A stretch of DNA of 40,940 nt from Pseudomonadota bacterium (GTDB lineage: Bacteria > Cyanobacteriota > Vampirovibrionia > Obscuribacterales > Obscuribacteraceae): NCBI GenBank assembly GCA_021324135.1, contig JAJPJO010000204.1, positions 1-40,940 on the forward strand, read 5' to 3'. Positions within the stretch are counted from its first letter, which is position 1. Every line of letters starts with the position of its first letter. Made by a program: the position numbers and the translations under genes. Below the pieces are notes generated by a model, which did no database searches, was not told the DNA's origin, and saw nothing but the letters and a program-made list of their open reading frames with translations. This document shows, piece by piece, positions 1-7,366 of this stretch.

Positions 1-1950
1 CCTTTGCGTTTGCCTGAGTGGCGCACGGAGCAGTCCCGGGAAAAGGCTGAAAACGCCTTCGCCATCGACATCGAATCCAGCGATGACTGCCCATACTTTT
101 CAATCAGAGTGATTGAAAACGTCAGAATCGGTCCCTCGCCGCACTGGTTGAAGCAGCGCCTGCAGGCGCTCGGCATGCGGCCTGTAAACAACGTTGTCGA
201 TATCACTAATTTCGTCATGCTCGAGTTCGGGCAACCTCTGCACGCCTACGACATCAAGAAACTGAGCGGCCGATCATTTGCCGTGCGCCGCGCCAGAGAC
301 GGTGAAAAAATCGTTGCGATCGATGGCAAAGTACGCGAGCTGAGCAATGAAATCCTGGTGATCACCGATGAGAACAACCTGGTCGGCATCGCCGGCATCA
401 TGGGCGGCAAAGACTCGGAAATCAGCGACGACACCAGAGACATTGCTCTTGAGGCTGCTTGTTTCACTCCCAGCCGGGTGCGGCGCGGCAGTCGACTGTT
501 GGGTCTTTCCAGCGACAGCTCCTTGCGCTTCGAGCGCGGCGTCGATTTGCAAGCGGTGAAGAATGCCTCGGACAGGGCGACTTACTTGCTGTGCAAGTAT
601 GCCGGCGCCGCTGTTCGCATTGGTGCGCTGCACGATGCCGGCAGCGCCCAGTTGGCGCCGATGCTCGTCAGCATGCGGCTCAACCAGGTCAGGCGCCTGC
701 TGGATGTTGAGCTGACGAGCGAGCAAGCGGCTCGCTATTTCACCAGTCTTGGCTTTGAAGTGAGCGAGAAAAACAGCTCGGCAGTGACCGTGAGCGTGCC
801 GAGTTTCCGGCGCGGCGACGTGGCAAGAGAGATCGATTTGATCGAAGAAATATGCCGCCTGCACGGCTACGACAATTTGCATGAGAAAATGCCGGATCAA
901 ACGGTCTGTCCAAAGCGACCGGACAGGCTTGCTCTGGAGGTACGGCAAGTGCTTGCCGCGCAGGGATTATGCGAAGCCTGGATCAGCAGTTTGCGCAGTG
1001 CGCAGGAATTTAATCAAAACGAATCGGACTGGCTGGTTCGCGTCCTCAATCCTCTCTCGAGCGACCATCAGGTCTTGCGCCAGAGCCTGATCCCCGGCTT
1101 GATCGCAGCTATCAACTACAACCAGGATCGCGGCAATAAAGACGCCTGGCTCTTTGAAATCGGTCGAGTCTACAGGCTGGCAGGCGCGCCATCGGCATCG
1201 TCCGATAATCACAAGGACGACGTGCACGGCACAGGCGTAGTTGAAAATCTTCATGCCGCCGGCATCATCTCGGGCTCTCACATAAGACAGGTCGTGCAAA
1301 GCCGCAAGGATGACGACGCCGTCACTCAGCAGCCTGGAATGCACGAGTTCGTCGACTTTTATCGCATCAAGGGCATAGTCGAGAATCTGCTTGAGGCACT
1401 GCGCGTGCCGCTCAATCGCATTCGTTTTTTCAAACCCGAGCAGGCCGCCAGTCTTTTTCACCCTTACCGAGTGGCACAAGTCGCCTGCGTGCCCGATGCG
1501 GCTGATAACTCGAAAAACGGCAAGGCCGAGAAGCTAATCAAGCTCGGTATTGTCGGTGAGCTGCACCCATTTCTGCTTCAGGACAAGCAGTTGCGTCAGC
1601 CTGCCTTTGGCTTCGAGCTGGATCTGGAGCTTCTATCAAGGTGCCGAGCCCAACATGCATTTTCAGACATTGCCATCACGCCGGTTTTGGCGCGGGATCT
1701 GACCGTCGATCTGCCGATAAATATTGATCAGGCCGTAGTCAGGTCGCTGATCGAAGCGCAGGCCGGAAAGTTGCTTGTCGAGCTGGAGCTGGTCAGCATC
1801 TACCAGTTGGACGAGCTGAACCGGAGCTTGTCATACCGCTTAACGTTCCAGGACAGGGAAAAGACCCTGACAAATGATGAGGTCGAGGAGCGCCTGGCGA
1901 TCGTAAGAAAGGCTCTGGCAGACAGTCTTGGCGCACAATTTCGCGCCTGA
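1..1950 (+). CDS. pheT: Phenylalanyl-tRNA synthetase beta subunit (3' part, truncated by window edge)
   Basis: The reading frame is open from the first base, so this is a gene cut by the window edge, not one starting at the TTG at position 4. The protein charges tRNA-Phe as part of the cytoplasmic alpha2-beta2 enzyme. Visible domains, counted from position 4, are the B3/B4 editing region at about residues 30-200 (motifs MRPVNNVVDITNFVMLEFGQ and PLHAYD), the B5 domain at about 220-300, the catalytic-like core at about 310-540, and a C-terminal FDX-ACB anticodon-binding domain at about 555-648 (RDLTVDLP, TLTNDEVEERL). The N-terminal EMAP-like tRNA-binding region of about 150 residues must lie upstream. 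pheS is usually just upstream but is outside the window. The stop is TGA at 1948-1950. The identification is very secure. Confidence 0.97.
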   Translation, partial: PLRLPEWRTEQSREKAENAFAIDIESSDDCPYFSIRVIENVRIGPSPHWLKQRLQALGMRPVNNVVDITNFVMLEFGQPLHAYDIKKLSGRSFAVRRARDGEKIVAIDGKVRELSNEILVITDENNLVGIAGIMGGKDSEISDDTRDIALEAACFTPSRVRRGSRLLGLSSDSSLRFERGVDLQAVKNASDRATYLLCKYAGAAVRIGALHDAGSAQLAPMLVSMRLNQVRRLLDVELTSEQAARYFTSLGFEVSEKNSSAVTVSVPSFRRGDVAREIDLIEEICRLHGYDNLHEKMPDQTVCPKRPDRLALEVRQVLAAQGLCEAWISSLRSAQEFNQNESDWLVRVLNPLSSDHQVLRQSLIPGLIAAINYNQDRGNKDAWLFEIGRVYRLAGAPSASSDNHKDDVHGTGVVENLHAAGIISGSHIRQVVQSRKDDDAVTQQPGMHEFVDFYRIKGIVENLLEALRVPLNRIRFFKPEQAASLFHPYRVAQVACVPDAADNSKNGKAEKLIKLGIVGELHPFLLQDKQLRQPAFGFELDLELLSRCRAQHAFSDIAITPVLARDLTVDLPINIDQAVVRSLIEAQAGKLLVELELVSIYQLDELNRSLSYRLTFQDREKTLTNDEVEERLAIVRKALADSLGAQFRA

Positions 1951-2012
1951 GGGCGGCGACTGTGGGCATCAAGAACAGGCTTGAGCGGCGCTCTGCGATC
2001 CAGAGAAAATGA

Positions 2013-2045
2013 CTTGCATTCTGAGCATGCAAGCCGGCGTTTTTT
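2013..2045 (+). terminator. Candidate intrinsic terminator after pheT
   Basis: A perfect 7-bp stem (CTTGCAT at 2013-2019, ATGCAAG at 2027-2033) with a 7-nt loop is followed, after CCGGCG, by six T residues at 2040-2045. The 6-nt gap between stem and T-run is longer than in a textbook terminator. The position, 63 bp after the pheT stop and before the next gene's leader, fits. A similar arrangement (CTTGCA...TGCAAG, 6 nt, T6) recurs at 23386-23435. Confidence 0.45.
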
Positions 2046-2086
2046 CCCCTTGAGGTTGCCAACAAAAACACACTGGTAGGCGTTAT

Positions 2087-2117
2087 TTGACATAATGTGT
2101 GAAATAAAGGCTTAAAT
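2087..2117 (+). promoter_or_regulatory. Possible sigma70-type promoter for the Roadblock protein gene
   Basis: A perfect TTGACA -35 box lies at 2087-2092. The best -10 candidate is TTAAAT at 2112-2117, with a spacer of 19 bp that is longer than ideal. A second AT-rich candidate, TATATA, lies at 2151-2156 without a good -35. The leader to the start at 2225 would be about 100 nt. Confidence 0.3.
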
Positions 2118-2201
2118 GAAGAGGATATGTAGAACGAAATTTATGCCGGGTATATAGCTTGCATGGCTGATGACAGCGGGGCAAAATTTAGGTTTAAGCG
2201 G

Positions 2202-2223
2202 ACGGGACTTTAACGGGACTTTA
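2202..2223 (+). repeat. Perfect 11-bp tandem repeat abutting the start codon
   Basis: ACGGGACTTTA occurs twice back to back (2202-2212 and 2213-2223), one base before the ATG at 2225. The repeat occupies the place where a Shine-Dalgarno sequence should be; GGGA is the only weakly purine-rich core in each copy. Loss or gain of a unit would move the ribosome-binding region. Confidence 0.85.
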
Positions 2224-2224
2224 G

Positions 2225-5200
2225 ATGTACAAACTGGCGGTTAAAATAAAACGATTATTGGTCGCTCTTCTGGTCTGTGTGGCTGCCGTCATAGTTGTGC
2301 CACCGCTGCCATTCGTTGCCGGCGGCAACAGCCTGCATTACTCGGTACATGCTCTAATAATCATCGGCGGCGCGCTTATATTCGCGCTCATGCTCTTCGA
2401 TCGCGGCTCGAAGGTGCAGAAATACCAGGTCTTCATGACGATCGTAGCGGCCACCTGCCTGTACGGCTCGCTGGGCAATATTTTTTACCATTTCTGGAAG
2501 ATAGAGCCAGGAGACATGCTTGATTTCAGTTGGGCGCAAGTGATTCTCATGAATCTCGCCGGTGTGCTGACCACTTTTGCCATGTACAAACTGGAGCCGT
2601 TCGACTCGTTTTCCTCAGGCGGGCTGGAGAGATTGCAAAAATCCAAAGCCCATGATGCCGACGAACACGCTCCGGAAGCCGGCGCCCCTACACTTGAAAC
2701 AGCCGGCTCGGCCGCCGATTTCATGCGGGCGGGCATCGGCAAAATGAAGAGTTCGAAAACCGACATTCAAGCGGCCCAGCCTTCGGCCTTCTCCAAGCCA
2801 ACGCCCAAAGACCTTTCCAGTGTAGAAAGCGCTCAGGCGATCATGACACCATCGGTGGAGATTGATCTGGATGCAGCAGATGAGATGCTCTCGACGCCTC
2901 TCAACCCATCCAGTGCTCCGGCTCGCCCCGGACCGGGCGTGCCGCCCGGAGGCAGCGCTGCTCCAGCCGACAAATCAAAAGGGGCGGCGGCCGCCGGCAG
3001 CGCCACCGGAAATCGCCTGCAAGCTCAGCGGCGCCGAAACACGAGCACATTTACTAAACTGCAAGCTCTTTCGGCAAGCGGCACCGGTTCGGTTGCCAAG
3101 CCTCCCGAGCGAGAAACAGCTGCCTCCGCCGGTGGTGACTTGCGCAGCCTGCTCGACAGATTGGATACCGACGAGTCCGAGCCGCTCACAGAGCCGATGA
3201 TGGATGAGCCGATGCCAGTTCCTGCAGCCGAAGTTCATCCCCTTCAGCCACCAGAAGAAATACGGATCGACATATTATTCACCGACTTCGAGAAAACCAA
3301 GAAAGCACCGCAGGCGGTGCGACCACTGCCGGCAAGCAGCGGTGCTCCGTCAGGTTCGACAGCTTCTGCCCGACCAGCAGGCTCACCGGCCTCGTCATCT
3401 CCTTCTGCTCCAGCCAAACCCTCGCCAGCCGCCCCAACACCGGTGAACCGCCCGGCGCCGGCTAGCACCGCAGGTGGTGCAAATGCAGCGGCGGCCACTG
3501 CCGGTAGAAACAGTGCCGCTCCAGCAGCGCAGTCCACAAGCCCGGCGGTGGGCAGATCGGCTGAGCCGCCGGCCGGCGGCCCCAAACTGGCCAGTCTGCT
3601 TGATCGAGCCGAAGCCCTTGCTGATGAAGACGAGCCGGAGCAGACATCGCCGGCCGAAGCGGAAGCCACAGCCAGCGCCGCTGAGGGTGGTCTTCTTTCA
3701 AGGCGCTTCATGGAATTGTCCGAGGATGAAGAGCAAGCACCGGCAGTTTCTGCGCCTCAGGAAGAGGCGGCGGAGCCAAGCGGAGCAGCGGAGCCTGAGT
3801 CGGAGGAGCGCGATGAGAAGCTCTTCTCGCAGGGTGTAGACTCCGAGATCGACGACATATTCTCCAATCTCGCACCGGCTGAGGCGCAAAGAGAGATCAA
3901 TCGCGAAGGCTCGAAGCCGCTGGAGAGCAACGAATCGCTCTACTCAAGAGAATCGGAAGAAGCCGAGGAAGTGCGGCAATCAGAGCCGGCCGAGGAGGCT
4001 CCCAAGGCGGACAGCAAACCATCGGCCAAGGAAGAACCGGTTGTCGCCGAGGCTGCCGGCGAAGAGGGAGAAGAAGAGCGCGGTTTGTTCAACGAGTCGG
4101 TTGATGAAGATATCGATGATATTTTCAGCTCGCTCGCCCCGGCCGAGGCGCAAAAGACCGTAGATGACGCCTACAAGGCCAAACCCAAGGAAGTCGTTGA
4201 AGAAGAGGAAGATGAGAAGCCGGAGAAATTCTCTCGCGAAGAGACCGGTGAACTGGCTGTTCCAAAAGTGACGATCGAACCGTCGAGCAAGAACCCTGAG
4301 CCTGAAAGGGTCGAGGCGGAAGAATCGGAAGAGCAAGCCGATGAAGAAGCGCCGTTGTTCAAGCTGGGCGACTCCGATGTGGACGATATTTTTGCCGGCA
4401 TCACGCAAGAGGCGCAGATGGACGTCAATGCGGAGACGCTGGCGCGCATCAAGCATGAAACGGCCGAGCCCGAGGAGCCAGAATCGCGCGATGAAACAGG
4501 CGAGCATCCGGCAGTCAAACCTGAGGCGGTATTGCGCAGTGCTACGCAAACAGGAGACATGCCCGCCATCACTCCAGAGCAAGCGGCGAAACTAAAGGCT
4601 CAGGCGGAAAAGTCGACTCAGAGCGCTGATGAGAGCGCCGAAGAGGATGAAGAAGCTGAGGGCGAGAGTGAGCCGGAACCAAAGGCGATACCAGATTCGC
4701 CGGAAGCGGCACGCTTGAAGAAGGAGCTCAAGGAGTTCGGCAAGCTCTCCGTCAAATCCGCGGCAGCGCCCAAACCGAGCGGCGATAACGTCGGGACCAT
4801 GAAGACGATCGGCAAGCTCCTCATCGATACACAAGCAGTCGAGAACATCATCAAGGCGGGAGAACAACGCAAACTCGGCGCCGGACTCTCGACCGCGCGC
4901 ATAATCAGCACAGCACGCGGTCAGGGCATCACCGAGCTGTTGAATAAAATCGATCTGTATGAAGGCGTCACCGGCAGTTTGATTGTCGGTCATGATGGAC
5001 TGGTTATGGCCTCCACGCTCAAGCAGGGCTGGGACAAGGACATGATGGGCGCACTGTCCACGGCGCTTTTGAGCACCAGCAATCTGACCACCAAAAAACT
5101 CGAGATCGGCAAATTGCGTCAGATGGTCATGTTGACCAAGTTGAACGGCACTAATAAGACAACCGTTCTAACCGATGTAGACGTCGGTATCCTGGCGGTT

Positions 5201-5272
5201 TTTGTCGAAGAGACCCAGATCGATAAGATCGACGGTTTGCTCGACATCATTCACAAAACCATCCACGGTTAA
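2225..5272 (+). CDS. Large membrane-anchored protein with triple DDIF repeat and C-terminal Roadblock/LC7 domain
   Basis: This 1015-residue protein has four predicted membrane helices at about residues 8-30, 37-58, 66-90 and 100-122. A Pro/Ala/Ser-rich disordered region follows (about 125-500), then a very acidic region (about 500-860). The C-terminal domain at about 890-1010 looks like Roadblock/LC7 (MglB-like), with GSLIVGHDGLVMAST and a TDVDVGILAVFVE strand. The acidic region carries three copies of a motif of about 25 residues, LFxxxVDxxIDDIFSxLAPAEAQ, starting at residues 533, 621 and 711, so the spacing is almost constant. Roadblock domains dimerise and usually serve Ras-like GTPases of the MglA type; no such GTPase is visible here. 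The start has no strong Shine-Dalgarno sequence. The gene ends 5 bp from dsbD, tail to tail. The Roadblock assignment is fairly confident, but the role in polarity, motility or trafficking is only inference. Confidence 0.88.
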   Translation: MYKLAVKIKRLLVALLVCVAAVIVVPPLPFVAGGNSLHYSVHALIIIGGALIFALMLFDRGSKVQKYQVFMTIVAATCLYGSLGNIFYHFWKIEPGDMLDFSWAQVILMNLAGVLTTFAMYKLEPFDSFSSGGLERLQKSKAHDADEHAPEAGAPTLETAGSAADFMRAGIGKMKSSKTDIQAAQPSAFSKPTPKDLSSVESAQAIMTPSVEIDLDAADEMLSTPLNPSSAPARPGPGVPPGGSAAPADKSKGAAAAGSATGNRLQAQRRRNTSTFTKLQALSASGTGSVAKPPERETAASAGGDLRSLLDRLDTDESEPLTEPMMDEPMPVPAAEVHPLQPPEEIRIDILFTDFEKTKKAPQAVRPLPASSGAPSGSTASARPAGSPASSSPSAPAKPSPAAPTPVNRPAPASTAGGANAAAATAGRNSAAPAAQSTSPAVGRSAEPPAGGPKLASLLDRAEALADEDEPEQTSPAEAEATASAAEGGLLSRRFMELSEDEEQAPAVSAPQEEAAEPSGAAEPESEERDEKLFSQGVDSEIDDIFSNLAPAEAQREINREGSKPLESNESLYSRESEEAEEVRQSEPAEEAPKADSKPSAKEEPVVAEAAGEEGEEERGLFNESVDEDIDDIFSSLAPAEAQKTVDDAYKAKPKEVVEEEEDEKPEKFSREETGELAVPKVTIEPSSKNPEPERVEAEESEEQADEEAPLFKLGDSDVDDIFAGITQEAQMDVNAETLARIKHETAEPEEPESRDETGEHPAVKPEAVLRSATQTGDMPAITPEQAAKLKAQAEKSTQSADESAEEDEEAEGESEPEPKAIPDSPEAARLKKELKEFGKLSVKSAAAPKPSGDNVGTMKTIGKLLIDTQAVENIIKAGEQRKLGAGLSTARIISTARGQGITELLNKIDLYEGVTGSLIVGHDGLVMASTLKQGWDKDMMGALSTALLSTSNLTTKKLEIGKLRQMVMLTKLNGTNKTTVLTDVDVGILAVFVEETQIDKIDGLLDIIHKTIHG
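3821..4429 (+). repeat. Three regularly spaced protein repeats (LF...DDIF...EAQ) inside the Roadblock protein gene
   Basis: The units start at 3821, 4085 and 4355, each about 75-81 bp. Copies 1 and 2 share DDIF, then S-x-LAPAEAQ. Copy 3 is diverged (DDIFAGITQEAQ). Start-to-start spacing is 88 and 90 codons. The linkers between are acidic and not repeated, which suggests conserved short binding motifs on a flexible chain, not recent DNA duplication. Confidence 0.85.
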
Positions 5273-5277
5273 TCTGT

Positions 5278-7299
5278 TTATTTGCTCGGTCCGGCACTTT
5301 CAAGCGCGTCGACGACGGAATTCGGGCTGAGGAATTCAGGCAAGACGATGGCATCATTTGGGCGCCCGGCTGGAATCACCACATATAGTGGCACACCGGA
5401 ACGATTGTATTTCCTCATTTCCGCCGTTATTTCCTGGTCCTGATTGGTCCAGTCGGCCTTCATCGGCAGCACTTTCAGCTGCTCGAATTTCTGCTTGACG
5501 GCGGCCGTGTTTATGAATAGCTTCTCGTTCGTTTTGCAGGTCAAGCACCAGCTTGCCGTAAAATCGATGAATATCGTTTTCTTCTCCGCGATAGCCTTAT
5601 CCAGTGCAGAGCGGCTGAAAGGCGTCCAGAACGTATCGTCAGTGGCGCTCAGCTGCCTGGCTCTGAGGAGGTAGGGTCCGACCGAGGGCTGTGCCAGAAT
5701 GAACGCCCAGAAGCCTGCAGCAGAAAGGACCGCGGCCACGCTCCAGACTTTGATCTTCTTTGCAGTCGTACTGGTCAAATCGGTGAATCTTCCAATAATC
5801 CAGCACGACAGGGCTACGGTGAGCAGGAAATAGCCCGTCCACATCACCCCTTCTGAATCGATCTGCGTGCCGAGCACCCCCAGCAGCCAGACGACCGTAG
5901 CCATGAGAATGAAACCCATCGATTCCTTGAATTTTTCCATCCACACTCCTGGTTTTGGAAAAAACTTCATGAGATTCGGAAAGGCGGTGAAAAGCAGATA
6001 CGGCAGAGACATTCCCAGCCCTGATGTGAAGAATATTCCAGCCACCACCCAATCGGGCTGGGCAAAGGCGAAACCAAGGGCGGTGCCCAGAAGCGGTGCC
6101 GTACAGGGGGTGGAAAGCGTGGTGGCTAGTACGCCTTTGAAGAATGTGCCGACGAATCCTTCCTTTTGAGCCAGCTTATCCAGCTCACCCTGGCCCACAG
6201 TCACCGATATGTAGTACAAGCCGAACAAACTCAAGGCCAGGAGGAGAACGACCACGGACATGGCGATTGTGAAACCCGGGACGGTGAACTGGAAGCCCCA
6301 ACCAACCGTTCGTCCGGCGGCGCGCACGGCAATGACGATCAAAGCAAGCGTCAGGAATGAGAGAATGATGCCGGCGGAGAATGTCAATCCAAGCAATCTG
6401 ACACGGGCCGGCTCCTCGTCGGCTTGCTCGATGAAGCTCATGATCTTGATGGCAATTACCGGCAAAACGCAGGGCATGAAGTTCAGGACGAAACCACCGG
6501 CGAGAGCGCAGAACAACAGATAAAGCATGTTCGGCTCTCCGCTCGAGGAGGGAGAACCGGCGGTGCCGGCAGAGGTCGACGAACCACCGGTGGTGGCGGC
6601 CGAGGCAGTGCCTGTCGTCGTGCCGGATGGGCCGGTAGCACCGCCTGTGGTACCATGCGGTTCGTCCGGCAGGGATTTGACGTCCCCTGCAAAACCGACA
6701 TTGGCGAAAAGTGCTTTATTGGCCTGGTCAGGCTCGCTGTCGGATACCGGAATCTCCAGAGAAACGGAATCCTGCCCCGGCAAACAAATTTCTTTGCAGG
6801 TGAGCCATTTCAGATCGGCTTCAATTTTGATCGGTTTACCGGTGGCCAGATTGGCCGGCGGTTTAATTTTCGCGGCGATTATGGTTTTATCAGCGTAACC
6901 ATATGTGGTGATTTCGCTGTCGATGAATTTATGAGGTTTCTCCCAGAGCAAAGGTCCGGCAGTGAAACCGCTGGGCAACTTCCATTCGACCCTGGTGGGC
7001 ATGCCCGCCTCGCCCGCGTCTTTGTAGTAAATGTGCCAACCCGGATCAACTTGAAATAAGACTCCGAGAACGAATTCCTTGCCGGGCTTGATTGAGCTGC
7101 TCTCGGCTACGATTTTTGCATGTGCGTGAACTTCGCCCAATGCCAGCGCCGCATTGCCGCTGCTCTGGCACAATTCGAGCGCGCCCAGAGCAAGGTTCAG
7201 GCCGAGCGTGCAAACCAGCACCGCCAGCCATCTCGAGCGCTTCGATGAGGGGTAAACGGTCGCTTGAAATTGCCTCTTTAGTTGCTCGAAATAATTCAT
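5278..7299 (-). CDS. dsbD: Protein-disulfide reductase, DsbD family (cytochrome c biogenesis/thiol transfer)
   Basis: This 673-residue inner-membrane protein would pass electrons from cytoplasmic thioredoxin to periplasmic partners. The start is ATG at 7299, preceded by GAGGTG at 5-nt spacing; an in-frame extension to 7398 lacks a comparable site. Domains in order are an N-terminal signal or anchor segment (about residues 28-45), an immunoglobulin-like alpha domain with the redox pair C168-KEI-C172, a Gly/Thr/Ser-rich linker (about 214-256), a polytopic beta domain with the conserved cysteines in NFMPCVLP (C277) and STPCTAP (C399), and a C-terminal thioredoxin-like gamma domain with C585-LT-C588. 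All six redox cysteines expected of a full DsbD are present. The GH1 gene lies upstream on the same strand and overlaps only the unused N-terminal extension. The family call is secure; the actual client (DsbC, CcmG-like or a scs-type partner) cannot be told. Confidence 0.94.
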   Translation of the reverse strand: MNYFEQLKRQFQATVYPSSKRSRWLAVLVCTLGLNLALGALELCQSSGNAALALGEVHAHAKIVAESSSIKPGKEFVLGVLFQVDPGWHIYYKDAGEAGMPTRVEWKLPSGFTAGPLLWEKPHKFIDSEITTYGYADKTIIAAKIKPPANLATGKPIKIEADLKWLTCKEICLPGQDSVSLEIPVSDSEPDQANKALFANVGFAGDVKSLPDEPHGTTGGATGPSGTTTGTASAATTGGSSTSAGTAGSPSSSGEPNMLYLLFCALAGGFVLNFMPCVLPVIAIKIMSFIEQADEEPARVRLLGLTFSAGIILSFLTLALIVIAVRAAGRTVGWGFQFTVPGFTIAMSVVVLLLALSLFGLYYISVTVGQGELDKLAQKEGFVGTFFKGVLATTLSTPCTAPLLGTALGFAFAQPDWVVAGIFFTSGLGMSLPYLLFTAFPNLMKFFPKPGVWMEKFKESMGFILMATVVWLLGVLGTQIDSEGVMWTGYFLLTVALSCWIIGRFTDLTSTTAKKIKVWSVAAVLSAAGFWAFILAQPSVGPYLLRARQLSATDDTFWTPFSRSALDKAIAEKKTIFIDFTASWCLTCKTNEKLFINTAAVKQKFEQLKVLPMKADWTNQDQEITAEMRKYNRSGVPLYVVIPAGRPNDAIVLPEFLSPNSVVDALESAGPSK

Positions 7300-7302
7300 A
7301 CA

Positions 7303-7308
7303 CACCTC
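7303..7308 (-). promoter_or_regulatory. Shine-Dalgarno site that fixes the dsbD start
   Basis: On the minus strand GAGGTG lies 3-5 nt before ATG 7299. It favours the start MNYFEQLKRQ over the longer frame beginning at 7398, whose first 33 codons encode Arg-rich sequence unlike a signal-peptide n-region. Confidence 0.7.
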
Positions 7309-7366
7309 GTCGACGCATATATTTTCATCGCCACTGCCTATAGTGTCAGACTGACAATATCTTAAT

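Noticed and set aside
4-6. TTG at position 4 as the start of pheT
   Set aside because: The frame is open to base 1 and the N-terminal tRNA-binding domain is missing, so the gene continues to the left.
274-948. 224-codon open frame opposite pheT
   Set aside because: It lies wholly inside pheT on the other strand and has no recognisable domain; it is a by-product of codon bias in a GC-rich gene.
3000-3600. Horizontal transfer signal from the unusual composition of this stretch
   Set aside because: The bias comes from Pro/Ala/Ser-rich disordered protein sequence, and third-position use looks like that of the neighbours.
3244-4993. Several 80-200-codon frames opposite the Roadblock protein gene
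   Set aside because: Low-complexity Ala/Glu codons leave the opposite frames open; their products are Leu/Arg/Phe- or Ala/Gly-rich without domains or ribosome sites.
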